Part shown: in pieces, positions 1-8,977 of the stretch
Position numbering within the stretch: position 1 is the first letter of the stretch
Layout of the letters: every line of letters starts with the position of its first letter
Assembly: GCA_902492895.1 (NCBI GenBank)
Contig: CABUNG010000003.1
Coordinates: forward strand, 74,112-138,111
Direction: 5' to 3'
From: an uncultured Oscillospiraceae bacterium
Lineage (GTDB): Bacteria > Bacillota > Clostridia > Oscillospirales > Acutalibacteraceae
DNA length: 64,000 bases
Program-made: the position numbers and the translations under genes
Notes under the pieces: generated by a model
What the model was told of the DNA's origin: nothing
Seen by the model: the letters and a program-made list of their open reading frames with translations, nothing else
Database searches by the model: none

Positions 1-1080
1 CACGCCGAGCACCTGCGGCACCCCGGCGATCAGAATATTGAAATTGCAGGAGAAGCTGTCCTCCAGAGGCGTCATGGAAAAAAGCCGGGTCATCAGTTTG
101 TCGGGATCGGCCCCCCGTTTGAGATCGATGGTGATTTTCAGGCCGTCCAGTCCGATTTCGTTCCGGACATCCGATATTTCCCGGATCTTTCCCGATTTGA
201 CCAGATCGGCCAGCTTGGCGATGATGGCCTCGACCGTGGTGGTGGGCGGGATCTCGGTGATGTCGATGCAGTTGGCGTCCTTGTCGTAGGCGTAGACCGC
301 CCTCACCCGCACGCCGCCCCGCCCCGTCTCGTACAGCTTCCGCATGTCGTCCCGGCTGTAGATGATCCGGCCGCCGCCCGGAAAGTCGGGAGCTTTGAGG
401 GTGGCGGTGATGTCGGCGTCGGGATCTTTCATCAGCGCGATGGCGGTTTCGCACACCTCGGTGAGGTTAAAGGAACAGATGGAACTCGCCATGCCGACCG
501 CGATGCCCACATTGTTGTTGACCAGGATGGAGGGAAAGGTGACCGGCAGCAGGGTCGGTTCCTTCATGGTGGCGTCGTAGTTGTCCACAAAATCGACGGT
601 GTCCTTGTCGATATCCCGGAACAGCTCTCCCGCGATCGGGTCGAGCTTGGCTTCGGTATACCGCGAAGCCGCGTATTCCATATCGCTCGAATACGCCCGC
701 CCGAAATTCCCCTTGGAATCCACATAAGGATTCAGCAGCGACTGATAGCCGCGGGAAAGCCGCACCATGGTGTCGTAGATCGCGGCGTCGCCGTGGGGGT
801 TGAGCTTCATCGTCGTGCCGACGATGTTGGCCGATTTGGTCCTGGCGCCGTTTAATAGCCCCATCTTGTACATGGTATAGAGCAGCTTGCGGTGGGAGGG
901 CTTGAACCCATCGATTTCCGGAATGGCCCGGGACATGATGACGCTCATCGCGTAGGGCATGTAGTTGGTTTCGAGCGTGGAGGTGATCTGCTGCCGTTCC
1001 ACCAGTCCGGAGCCCATGATATGGGCGTTTTCCGGGAGCTTGTCCAGCCCGGCCGCTGCTTTTTTCACTTTTTTTGCCAC
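1..1080 (-). CDS. parC: DNA topoisomerase IV subunit A (ParC/GyrA family), 3' end cut by window edge
   Basis: This is the DNA-breaking and rejoining subunit of a type IIA topoisomerase, which would pair with the ParE encoded just upstream to separate daughter chromosomes. 360 residues are in the window; the C-terminus lies outside. The start of the breakage-reunion domain is clear: a PYAMSVIMSRAIPEIDGFKP block near residue 40, followed by LNPHGDAA and the AASRYTEAKL segment, whose tyrosine (about residue 141) is the expected DNA-linking residue. The GTG start at 1080 is chosen because an in-frame stop lies 14 codons upstream and a GAGGATGAAGGA stretch precedes it. The sequence differs enough from canonical GyrA that I read it as the second, ParC-like copy; gyrase proper is presumably elsewhere. 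Confidence 0.9.
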   Translation of the reverse strand, partial: MAKKVKKAAAGLDKLPENAHIMGSGLVERQQITSTLETNYMPYAMSVIMSRAIPEIDGFKPSHRKLLYTMYKMGLLNGARTKSANIVGTTMKLNPHGDAAIYDTMVRLSRGYQSLLNPYVDSKGNFGRAYSSDMEYAASRYTEAKLDPIAGELFRDIDKDTVDFVDNYDATMKEPTLLPVTFPSILVNNNVGIAVGMASSICSFNLTEVCETAIALMKDPDADITATLKAPDFPGGGRIIYSRDDMRKLYETGRGGVRVRAVYAYDKDANCIDITEIPPTTTVEAIIAKLADLVKSGKIREISDVRNEIGLDGLKITIDLKRGADPDKLMTRLFSMTPLEDSFSCNFNILIAGVPQVLGV

Positions 1081-1119
1081 GATTCCTTCATCCTCATTCC
1101 GTGCTGGATTTGCCGGCCG

Positions 1120-1296
1120 TCATCGGCGGCCTTCGCCCGTAAGGGTGTGCAGCAGCAGCGCCCCGGCGCACACAAACGCCGAGAGAACGGCCGCTCCGGC
1201 TGCGAACAGTTCCGGTTTGCTGGCGGTCACATACAGGGCGGTGGGGCCGTCGGCCCCCTGGACGAATCCGATACGATGCAGGGTTTTCATTTTCAT
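1120..1296 (-). CDS. 58-residue membrane protein resembling a segment of Na+-pumping decarboxylase beta subunits
   Basis: A small protein lying between parE and parC on the same strand. Residues 9-24 (IGFVQGADGPTALYVT) match the conserved GGADGPTAI-type loop of oxaloacetate/glutaconyl-CoA decarboxylase beta subunits (OadB/GcdB). Residues 30-50 form one hydrophobic segment, followed by a short basic tail. A full beta subunit has roughly 370-430 residues and about nine membrane segments, so this can hold only one loop and one helix. ATG at 1296 is taken as the start; GTG at 1302 and ATG at 1290 are also possible, and no strong ribosome site separates them. The function is unknown. The intact motif argues against random decay, and the spacing between parE (32 nt) and parC (40 nt) suggests co-transcription. 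Confidence 0.6.
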   Translation of the reverse strand: MKMKTLHRIGFVQGADGPTALYVTASKPELFAAGAAVLSAFVCAGALLLHTLTGEGRR

Positions 1297-1327
1297 CTTC
1301 ACTCTCTGTCGTCAATTTGATGGCGGA

Positions 1328-3319
1328 TCAGCTCACATCGACCATTTCCAGATAGAGGCCGCCCCGGTCGGCAATGAACTCCTTGCGTCCCGGCAGATCG
1401 TCTCCAAGAAGAACATCAAACATCCGCTCGGTTGCCGCTTCATCCTCCGGTTCCACCTTAACCAGCCGTCTCGTTGCGGGGTTCATGGTGGTCAGGGACA
1501 TCATATCCGGATCGTTTTCACCCAGTCCCTTGGAGCGCTGGATGGTGTATTTTACATCCCCAAGCTTCTCCAGGATATCGGTTTTCTCCGCATCGTTGTA
1601 GGCAAAATAGGTGTCGGTCTTGGTGCTGATTTCATACAGCGGCGTTTCCGCGATGAATACCTTGCCTTCCCGGATCAAGGTCGGGGTCAGGCTGTACAGC
1701 ATGGTGAGGATCAAGGTGCGGATCTGGAAGCCGTCCACGTCCGCATCGGTGCAGATGATGACCTTGCTCCACCGCAGCAGGCTCAGATCGAAGGTGGCGA
1801 GGTCCTTGTTGGCCTTGGACTTGACCTCCACCCCGCAGCCCAGCACCTTGAGCAGGTCGGTGATGATTTCATTCTTAAACACCTTGTCCAGCTCGGCCTT
1901 GAGGCAGTTTAAAATCTTGCCCCGGACCGGGATAATGGCCTGGAAATCCGGGTTCCGCGCCTGGATGCAGGCGCCCATAGCCGACTTCCCTTCCACGATA
2001 AAGAGCTCCCTCTCCTCCACTTTCCGGCTGCGGCAGTCCACGAAGCTCTGCACCCGGGAAGCGAAATCGTTGCCTGTCTGAAGGGTTTTCTTCAAATTCA
2101 GGCGGGTGGTCTCCGCCTTTTCCCGGCTGCGCTTGTTGATGAGCACCTGCTCGCACAGCTTGTCCGCTTCCGCTTTGTTTTCGAGGAAATACACCTCCAG
2201 GTTGTGGCGCAGGAACTCGGTCATGGACTCCTGGATGAATTTGTTGGTGATGGCCTTTTTGGTCTGATTTTCATAGGAGGTCTGGGTGGAGAACGACGAG
2301 GAGACCAATACCAGACAGTCCTGCACGTCCTGAAACCCGATTTTGCTCTCGTTTTTCAGATACCGGCCGGTCTGCTTGAGATACGCGTCGATCTGGGACA
2401 CGAAAGCCGAACGCACGGCCTTTTCCGGGGACCCGCCGTGTTCCAGATAGCTCGAGTTATGGTAGTATTCCAGCAGATTGGTGCGGTTGGAACAGCACCA
2501 CGCCACCTGCAGCCGCACTTTGTATTCCGGCTTGTCCGCCCGGTCGCGGCCGCGGCGCTCCGCCGTCCAGACCTGCACCCCGGTCAGGGCTTCTTCCCCG
2601 ACCAGCTCGCTCACATAATCGGCAATGCCGTTTTCGTACCGGAATTCCTCGGTTTCAAACTCGCGGCCATGCTGGTTCTTCAGAATGAAGAGCACGTTTG
2701 GATTGACGATGGCCTGGCGTTTCAGAATATCCCGGAAATAGGCAGCCGGAACCGCGATGTCAGTGAACACCTGCAGATCGGGTTTCCAGCGGATGATGGT
2801 GCCGGTATCCTTTTTGGCATACGGTTCCTTCTGCAGGCCCCCGACGTTTTCGCCGTGCTCGAAATGCAGGGTGTAGCGGAACCCGTCCCGCCGCACCTCC
2901 ACATCCATATATTCCGAGGAATATTGGGTCGCACAAGCGCCCAGACCGTTGAGACCGAGGGAATACTCGTAGCTTTCGCCCTCGTTGGTGTTGTATTTGC
3001 CGCCCGCATACAGCTCGCAGAAGATCAGTTCCCAGTTGTACCGGTTTTCCTTCTGGTTGAAATCGACCGGCATACCCCGGCCAAAGTCCTGCACCTCAAA
3101 CGAGCCGTCCTCGTACCGGGTGGTGACGATCCGGGTGCCGAACCCCTCTCTGGCCTCGTCAATCGAGTTCGAGAGGATTTCAAAAACGGCGTGCTGGCAG
3201 CCCTCGAGACCATCCGAACCGAAAATGACCGCCGGGCGTTTGCGGACCCGGTCGGCGCCTTTCAGGGAGGTGATGCTGTCGTTGCCGTAGCTGGGCTTTT
3301 TGGGGGCCATAATCTGCAT
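1328..3319 (-). CDS. parE: DNA topoisomerase IV subunit B (ParE/GyrB family)
   Basis: ATPase subunit of a type IIA topoisomerase, partner of the ParC encoded downstream. 663 residues, normal for the family. The GHKL ATPase domain shows EILSNSIDEAREG (about 47-59) with the catalytic Glu/Asn/Asp pattern, DFGRGMPV (78-85) and GLNGLGACATQ (122-132). The Toprim domain shows EGKSA (443-447; most relatives have EGDSA or EGESA), the metal-binding DADVDG (525-530) and the QRSKGLGENDP block near the C-terminus. ATG at 3319 follows AAAGGATGG closely; ATG at 3310 is an alternative with better spacing. The GLNGLGACATQ and EGKSA variants mark the divergent clostridial ParE group rather than housekeeping GyrB. 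Confidence 0.93.
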   Translation of the reverse strand: MQIMAPKKPSYGNDSITSLKGADRVRKRPAVIFGSDGLEGCQHAVFEILSNSIDEAREGFGTRIVTTRYEDGSFEVQDFGRGMPVDFNQKENRYNWELIFCELYAGGKYNTNEGESYEYSLGLNGLGACATQYSSEYMDVEVRRDGFRYTLHFEHGENVGGLQKEPYAKKDTGTIIRWKPDLQVFTDIAVPAAYFRDILKRQAIVNPNVLFILKNQHGREFETEEFRYENGIADYVSELVGEEALTGVQVWTAERRGRDRADKPEYKVRLQVAWCCSNRTNLLEYYHNSSYLEHGGSPEKAVRSAFVSQIDAYLKQTGRYLKNESKIGFQDVQDCLVLVSSSFSTQTSYENQTKKAITNKFIQESMTEFLRHNLEVYFLENKAEADKLCEQVLINKRSREKAETTRLNLKKTLQTGNDFASRVQSFVDCRSRKVEERELFIVEGKSAMGACIQARNPDFQAIIPVRGKILNCLKAELDKVFKNEIITDLLKVLGCGVEVKSKANKDLATFDLSLLRWSKVIICTDADVDGFQIRTLILTMLYSLTPTLIREGKVFIAETPLYEISTKTDTYFAYNDAEKTDILEKLGDVKYTIQRSKGLGENDPDMMSLTTMNPATRRLVKVEPEDEAATERMFDVLLGDDLPGRKEFIADRGGLYLEMVDVS

Positions 3320-3778
3320 CCATCCTTTTGCGTTTCAGGTGTGCAACCAAAGAGAAGCCATTCGAGCCTGGACAGCAGGAATGGCTATAGCTTGTTTCAT
3401 ACCTTATTACTTTATACCATTTGCGCGGTTCCGTCAAGCCTTCCCGGCATCCGCCCGCGCAGAATTGCCGCCATTTTCGTCGTTTTGCGCAGGCCACTCC
3501 GAAGCTGACGCCCCTCCGGCATCCCGTTTTCCCCGTCCGCCCGCGCGATTCGTTCCGGCCGGCCGCCGCCTTTCTCCGGATGCTCCGGTCACTTCCGAAA
3601 GCGTCAAAACCCGTCTGTCCGCGTATGCCTCCGCAACTCACGGAACGAAACACTCGGAAAGAAACGGGTTCCTCCCAAAGCGGGAGACCTTCCCTCCCGG
3701 CGTCCGCAGGCTCCGGCGAAAAAAACAACCCGCTCCCGCCGGGGCTGAACCGCGGCAGGGGCGGGCGAGGGAATCGTC
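3320..3778. other. Intergenic region between parE and purD
   Basis: About 460 bases that separate the 5' end of parE from the 3' end of purD (both minus). Frames here are short, arginine/proline-rich and carry no recognisable domain. An AT-rich patch at 3400-3420 (minus strand TATAAAGTAATAAGG) may belong to the parE promoter, but I cannot assign a convincing -35. I see no tRNA or strong terminator. Confidence 0.4.
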
Positions 3779-5056
3779 CTATTCGGTTTTGCCGATATCG
3801 CGGCGGTAATGCGCCCCGTCGAAATCGATGCGGGCAACCGCTTCATACGCTTTATCGAGCGCTTCTTCCAGGGACGGCGCCGTGGCCGTAACCCCCAGCA
3901 CCCGGCCGCCGTTTGTTTTGAAACGGCCGTCCTCCGCCTTGGTTCCGGCATGATAAACGACAGCCCCGGGGACCTGCCCATGCTCGTCCAGCCCTTGGAT
4001 GACCAGCCCCTTCTTGTAAGCGGCCGGATACCCGCCCGACGCCATGACCACGCAGGCGCAGGCGTCCTCGCTCCATTCGATGGGCAGCTCCGCCAGCCGT
4101 TCCTCGATGACTGCCTCGAGAATATCGATGAAATCGGTTTTCAGCCGTGGGAGCACCACCTGGGTCTCGGGATCCCCGAAACGGCAGTTGTATTCGATCA
4201 CCTTGGGTCCATCGGGGGTCAGCATCAGCCCGAAATACAGACAGCCCTTGAAGGGACGCCCCTCGGCGTTCATGGCCGCGATGGTGGGCTTAAAGATATG
4301 CTCCATGCACCAGTCCGCCTGCTCATCCGTATAGAAGGGGTTGGGACTGATGGTGCCCATGCCGCCCGTGTTGGGACCCATGTCGCCGTCGAACGCCCGC
4401 TTGTGGTCCTTGGAGGAGACCATAGGCCGAACGGTCCTGCCGTCGGTAAACGCCAGCACCGACACCTCGGGTCCTGTCAGGAATTCCTCCACGACCACCC
4501 GCGAACCGGAAGCACCGAAGACCCGGTCCTCCATGATATCGTGTATGGCCCGCCGCGCCTCCTCGTAATCCGCGCAGAGCAGGACACCCTTGCCGAGCGC
4601 CAGGCCGTCCGCCTTGACGACGGCGGGATAGCGGTTTTCCTGCCGGATATAGCGCAGCGCCTCGGCCGGATCTTCGAACACCTCGTACCGGGCTGTGGGG
4701 ATGGCATACTGCTTCATCAGATTCTTGGAAAACACCTTGCTGCCTTCCAGAATCGCGGCGTTCGCCCGGGGGCCGAAGGCCGGGATGCCCGCCGCCTCGA
4801 GGGCGTCCACCATTCCCGCCACCAGCGGATCGTCCGGAGCCACGAACACCATATCCGCCCCGCACGCCTTCGCGAGCGCCACGACGCCGCTAACATCGGT
4901 GGCAGCCACGTCGTAGCACGTAGCGTCACACGATATGCCGCCATTTCCGGGCGTGCAGAACAGGCGGCCGCAGCGGGGACTCTCCCGCAGCTTGCGGATA
5001 ATGGCGTGCTCCCGTCCGCCGCCGCCGACAACCAGAATATCCAACGTTTTTTTCAT
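3779..5056 (-). CDS. purD: Phosphoribosylamine-glycine ligase
   Basis: Catalyses step 2 of purine synthesis: ATP-dependent ligation of glycine to phosphoribosylamine, giving GAR. 425 residues, the usual length. The N-terminal VVGGGGREHAI motif, the ATP-grasp region (YPAVVKADGLALGKGV, then EEFLTGPEVSVLAF), the GPNTGGMGTISP block and the EYNCRFGDPETQVVLPRL metal/ATP signature are all intact. The ATG at 5056 is preceded by GGGGGAA. It is the last gene of the purE-C-F-M-N-O-H-D operon, 35 nt after purH. Confidence 0.97.
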   Translation of the reverse strand: MKKTLDILVVGGGGREHAIIRKLRESPRCGRLFCTPGNGGISCDATCYDVAATDVSGVVALAKACGADMVFVAPDDPLVAGMVDALEAAGIPAFGPRANAAILEGSKVFSKNLMKQYAIPTARYEVFEDPAEALRYIRQENRYPAVVKADGLALGKGVLLCADYEEARRAIHDIMEDRVFGASGSRVVVEEFLTGPEVSVLAFTDGRTVRPMVSSKDHKRAFDGDMGPNTGGMGTISPNPFYTDEQADWCMEHIFKPTIAAMNAEGRPFKGCLYFGLMLTPDGPKVIEYNCRFGDPETQVVLPRLKTDFIDILEAVIEERLAELPIEWSEDACACVVMASGGYPAAYKKGLVIQGLDEHGQVPGAVVYHAGTKAEDGRFKTNGGRVLGVTATAPSLEEALDKAYEAVARIDFDGAHYRRDIGKTE

Positions 5057-5091
5057 GCGTGCATTCCCCCTGCAGGCTGTTTCATCGTGGA

Positions 5092-6267
5092 TCAGTGGTG
5101 GAACAGGCGCAGGCCGTTGAAGGCCATGACCATTCCGTAGCGGTCGCAGGTCTCGATGACGTTGTCGTCCCGGATCGATCCGCCCGGCTCGGCGATGTAC
5201 TGCACGCCGCTGCGGCGGGCCCGCTCGATGTTGTCCCCAAAGGGGAAGAAAGCGTCGGATCCCAGGGACACGCCGGTGATCCCGTCCAGATACGCGCGTT
5301 TTTCCTCTCTCGTAAGAGGCTCCGGCTTTACGGTGAAGAACTGCTCCCATACCCCGTCCGCCAGCACGTCCATATCGTCGTCCGAAATGTAAACGTCGAT
5401 GGTGTTGTCCCGGTCGGGGCGGCGGATGTCGGCTTTGAACGGCAGCGCGAGCACCTTCGGGTGCTGGCGCAGATGCCAGATATCCGCCTTGTTCCCCGCG
5501 AGGCGGGTGCAGTGGATCCGGCTCTGCTGACCGGCGCCCACTCCGATAGCCTGGCCGTCCTTCGCATAGCAGACCGAGTTGGACTGGGTGTATTTGAGGG
5601 TGATGAGAGCCAGAATCAGATCCCGTTTGGCCGACTCCGGCAGCTCGCGGTTCTTGGTCACGATGTTGCCGAGCATCTCCTCGCCGATGGCCACCTCATT
5701 GCGGCCCTGCTCAAAGGTGATGCCGTACACGTCCTTCTGCTCCACGGGGGCCGGACGGTAAGACGGATCGATCACGACGACGTTGTAGCCGCCCTTACGT
5801 TTGGTTTTGAGGATCTCCAAAGCCTCGGGAGTGTAGCCCGGCGCGATCACGCCGTCCGACACTTCCCGGGCAAGCAGCAGCGCGGTTTCCTTGTCGCAGG
5901 GCTCGGACAGCGCAGCCCAGTCGCCGTAGGAGGACATCCGGTCGGCGCCTCTCGCCCGGGCATACGCGCAGGCGATCGGAGACAGTTCCAGATCATCGAC
6001 AAAGCAGGCCCGCTTCAGCTCCTCGCTCATGGGCAGCCCCACCGCGGCCCCCGCAGGGCTGACATGCTTGAAAGAGGCGGCGGCGGGCAAACCGGTCGCC
6101 TCCGCGAGCTCCCGGACAAGCTGCCAGCTGTTGAACGCGTCGAGAAAATTGATGAATCCGGGCCGGCCGTTGAGCACCTCGATGGGCAGATCGCCGCCGT
6201 CCTTCATAAAAATCCTGGACGGCTTCTGATTGGGGTTGCAGCCGTATTTGAGCAGCAGTTCGTTCAT
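5092..6267 (-). CDS. purH: AICAR formyltransferase, stand-alone (lacks the IMP cyclohydrolase domain)
   Basis: Transfers a formyl group from 10-formyl-THF to AICAR, giving FAICAR. In most bacteria this activity is fused behind an IMP cyclohydrolase domain in a roughly 510-residue PurH; here the protein has 391 residues and covers only the transformylase part, with FKHVSPAGAAVG, GVGAGQQSRIHCTRLAG and SLGSDAFFPFGDNI preserved. The Lys-His and AGQQSR residues belong to the known active site. The missing cyclohydrolase is supplied by the purO gene that ends 21 nt upstream. ATG at 6267 sits 9 nt after GGAAGG; the ATG at 6276 lies too close to that site. Confidence 0.93.
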   Translation of the reverse strand: MNELLLKYGCNPNQKPSRIFMKDGGDLPIEVLNGRPGFINFLDAFNSWQLVRELAEATGLPAAASFKHVSPAGAAVGLPMSEELKRACFVDDLELSPIACAYARARGADRMSSYGDWAALSEPCDKETALLLAREVSDGVIAPGYTPEALEILKTKRKGGYNVVVIDPSYRPAPVEQKDVYGITFEQGRNEVAIGEEMLGNIVTKNRELPESAKRDLILALITLKYTQSNSVCYAKDGQAIGVGAGQQSRIHCTRLAGNKADIWHLRQHPKVLALPFKADIRRPDRDNTIDVYISDDDMDVLADGVWEQFFTVKPEPLTREEKRAYLDGITGVSLGSDAFFPFGDNIERARRSGVQYIAEPGGSIRDDNVIETCDRYGMVMAFNGLRLFHH

Positions 6268-6288
6268 GCGCGTCATCCTTCCTTCCGT

Positions 6289-7002
6289 TCAGCCTTCGTG
6301 TTTATTGACGATGCGGGATTCCGTCTCTCCGGTCTTCAAATCGATAAACCGGGTGAAAAGGGACACCTTGTTGTCCGCGTCCAGGCTGTCCCAAACCGTG
6401 CTGGTAAAGGCGTCGAGGTCCCCCTCGATCGCAACCGGCGTCGGTTCGCCTTCAAAGGAGGGCAGCGGATCGCCGTCCCGCTCATACGTATGGATGAAAT
6501 GGCCTTGTCCGGCCATCGGCACGTACTCATAAAAGAACCGCAGACAGGATGCGGGATCGCCCTGATTGCTTTTCAGGATCGACAGCTTATACGAGAAAAA
6601 CGCCTCGCCGCAGCAGACCGCACCCGAGATGCGGGGGGTGTAGTTCGGCGCATCGGGTTCGAATTCCCTCGTGCGCAGCGCTTCTTCAAAGGTGTGGCCC
6701 TTCTGCATGAAATCGACCACCGTATCAGTCTGGTCGCCGTTGGTCACCACCGTAACCGGCCCGATTTTCCGCACCGGCGCATAGATGATCAGGGAGGGAT
6801 CCACCATCTTGCTCTCGTCGAACGCCTTGGTCTTGATCCCCTCGCCGTCGGTCACAAAGATCCGGTTGCGGCTGTTTTCGCTCCGGCCCATGATGAAATA
6901 GGCGATGACGGCTTTCTGACCGTCGCCGCTCATCCCCAGGATAATGCCCCGGCCCGGATAGCTTGTCCGGCCGAGTTCTTCGTTCAGTGTCCGGTTCTGC
7001 AT
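6289..7002 (-). CDS. purO: PurO-type IMP cyclohydrolase
   Basis: Predicted to close the ring of FAICAR to IMP, the last step of the pathway, using the archaeal-type cyclohydrolase fold (PF07826) instead of the PurH N-terminal domain. 237 residues. The N-terminal LGRTSYPGRGIILGMS segment and the GRSENSRNR block resemble the PurO family. AGGAGGA nine bases before ATG 7002 fixes the start. It follows purN after a 198-nt gap containing a GGGGACC/GGTCCCC hairpin (7043-7057) and precedes the formyltransferase-only PurH, so the two genes together replace a bifunctional PurH. The family assignment rests on the motif pattern and context, not on a search. Confidence 0.85.
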   Translation of the reverse strand: MQNRTLNEELGRTSYPGRGIILGMSGDGQKAVIAYFIMGRSENSRNRIFVTDGEGIKTKAFDESKMVDPSLIIYAPVRKIGPVTVVTNGDQTDTVVDFMQKGHTFEEALRTREFEPDAPNYTPRISGAVCCGEAFFSYKLSILKSNQGDPASCLRFFYEYVPMAGQGHFIHTYERDGDPLPSFEGEPTPVAIEGDLDAFTSTVWDSLDADNKVSLFTRFIDLKTGETESRIVNKHEG

Positions 7003-7200
7003 AGTTGGATGTCCTCCTATCAATTCATGACCGCCCAGTTCCCGGGGACCCGGTCCCCTCCCTGCATGAGCGTTGGTTCAGATGAGAAAATCGGCGGCCC
7101 CGGGGGTTCATGAGGCCCCTTGGCTCTTCGCCTCCCGTCTTTGCGTAAAGGAAACAGGGGTCCCGCAGGCCAGACCATTTTCTCGAAAATACGCCATGCC

Positions 7201-7842
7201 CTAGCGGCACTCGCCCCCGTCCAAAATCCGGGCGATCCGGCCTTCGATCACGACCCGCCCCTCGCAAAGCAGGGAAACGGCCTTCGGCAGCAGCTGCCAC
7301 TCGGCCTCTTCCATTACCCGCCGCTGAAGCGTCTCGGGCGTGTCGTCCGGACGGATCTCCACCGCCTTTTGCAGCAGAATCGCGCCGCCGTCCGGCACCT
7401 CGCTGACAAAGTGCACCGTGGCGCCGGTCAGCTTGACGCCGTACCGGAGCGCCTCCTCGTGCACCCGCAGCCCGTAATATCCCTTTCCGCAGAAGGAGGG
7501 AATCAGGGCCGGATGGACGTTTAGAATCCGGTTTTCGTACCGGGATATCACCGCGGGGCCGAGGATCGAAAGAAAGCCCGCAAGCACCACCATGTCGGCG
7601 CCGCAGTCCTCGAGTTCCCGCAGGATGGCTTCATCGAACGCCGAAGCCGCCGCGAACGCCTTCCGCTCCACCACGGCAGTCGAAACGCCGCTGCGCGCCG
7701 CCCGTTCCAGAGCATAGACGCCCGGCTTCGAGGAAATGACCCGGACGATTTTGCCGTTCCGGATGGCCCCGGCTGCCTCGGCATTCAGCAGGGCCTGGAG
7801 ATTGGTGCCTCCGCCCGATACCAGCACCGCTATCTTCTGCAA
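7201..7842 (-). CDS. purN: Phosphoribosylglycinamide formyltransferase
   Basis: Uses 10-formyl-THF to formylate GAR (step 3 of purine synthesis). 213 residues. Recognised by IAVLVSGGGTNLQAL at the N-terminus, the catalytic region RILNVHPALIPSFCGKGYYG (Asn and His of the active site) and GATVHFVSEVPDGGAI with the catalytic Asp. A TTG start at 7842, behind AAAGGCGGGA, is preferred; a longer frame upstream would run into purM. It lies 28 nt downstream of purM. Confidence 0.95.
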   Translation of the reverse strand: MQKIAVLVSGGGTNLQALLNAEAAGAIRNGKIVRVISSKPGVYALERAARSGVSTAVVERKAFAAASAFDEAILRELEDCGADMVVLAGFLSILGPAVISRYENRILNVHPALIPSFCGKGYYGLRVHEEALRYGVKLTGATVHFVSEVPDGGAILLQKAVEIRPDDTPETLQRRVMEEAEWQLLPKAVSLLCEGRVVIEGRIARILDGGECR

Positions 7843-7870
7843 GCGTATCCCGCCTTTCCGATCGATCTGT

Positions 7871-8905
7871 TTACACCAGCTGCACGCCTTCGGTCCCAGT
7901 GCGGACCTCGCCCAGGACAACCGCCTCTTCCCCCGCGTTCTGCAGAACGCGGACCGCCTCGTCCGCCTTGTCGGCGGGCAGGGCGATGCACAGGCCGATT
8001 CCCATGTTGAAGGTGTTGAACATATCCCGCTCCGGAATGTCTCCGGTCTTTTGAATCAGGTCGAAAATAGGCAGGACTGGCACCGCCTTCTTCTCGATGA
8101 CCGCCGTAAGCCCGTCGGGCAGCATCCGCGGAATATTCTCATAGAAGCCGCCCCCCGTGATATGGGACACCCCATGGACCGGCACCGCCTCCAGCAGGGC
8201 CAGCAGAGGCTTTACATAAATTTTCGTCGGGGTGAGCAGGGATTCGCCCAAGGTGGCGCCCAGTTCGTCATAATGGACGCCGACCGTCTTTTCGGAAATG
8301 TTGAACACCTTGCGGACAAGCGAAAACCCGTTGGAATGCACACCGCTCGACCTCACGCCGATCAGGGCGTCTCCGGCCTGCACCCGGCTGCTGTCCACGA
8401 TATGACGATAGTCCGCCAACCCCACGCAGAACCCCGCGAGATCGTACTCCTCCACCGGATAAAAGCCCGGCATCTCAGCGGTTTCGCCCCCGATCAGGGC
8501 GCATCCTGCCTGCACACATCCCTCCGCGACCCCCGCCACGATGGCGGCGATCTTTTCGGGCACGTTTTTGCCGCAGGCAATATAATCGAGGAAAAACAGG
8601 GGCTTCGCACCCGAACAGGCCACGTCGTTTGCGCACATAGCCACGCAGTCGATGCCCACCGTATCGTGCTTGTCCAGCAGGAAGGCCAGTTTCAGTTTGG
8701 TGCCGACGCCGTCCGTACCCGAGACGAGTACCGGGCGTTCCATCCCTTTCAGATCCGGTTCGAACAGGCCGCCGAAGCCGCCGATGCCCGACAGGACCCC
8801 CGGCACCCGGGTGCGGGCCACGTGGGATTTCATCAGTTCCACCGCTTTATAGCCCGCCGTGACGTCCACACCGGCCGCGGCATAGCTCTTGCTTGCGCTT
8901 TCCAT
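7871..8905 (-). CDS. purM: Phosphoribosylformylglycinamidine cyclo-ligase (AIR synthetase)
   Basis: ATP-dependent closure of the imidazole ring of FGAM to AIR. 344 residues, the family norm. The SYAAAGVDVTAGYKAV start, VSGTDGVGTKL, MCANDVACSGAKPLFFLDYIACG and GGETAEMPGFY motifs are all present. ATG 8905 has GGAG six bases upstream; an in-frame ATG at 8917 is possible. Sits between purF and purN in the operon. The FGAM synthetase genes (purL/purQ/purS) that make its substrate are not in this operon. Confidence 0.97.
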   Translation of the reverse strand: MESASKSYAAAGVDVTAGYKAVELMKSHVARTRVPGVLSGIGGFGGLFEPDLKGMERPVLVSGTDGVGTKLKLAFLLDKHDTVGIDCVAMCANDVACSGAKPLFFLDYIACGKNVPEKIAAIVAGVAEGCVQAGCALIGGETAEMPGFYPVEEYDLAGFCVGLADYRHIVDSSRVQAGDALIGVRSSGVHSNGFSLVRKVFNISEKTVGVHYDELGATLGESLLTPTKIYVKPLLALLEAVPVHGVSHITGGGFYENIPRMLPDGLTAVIEKKAVPVLPIFDLIQKTGDIPERDMFNTFNMGIGLCIALPADKADEAVRVLQNAGEEAVVLGEVRTGTEGVQLV

Positions 8906-8977
8906 ACAGTTCTCCATCCTTTCATGCGTAACCCGTCTGAAAACCCGTTTCAAACGGATGCCGGAACCTCCGGACCA

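Noticed and set aside
3300..3891. Plus-strand frames of 150-170 codons between parE and purD
   Set aside because: Arg/Pro-rich, no ribosome site or recognisable motif, and overlapping both flanking genes in antisense.
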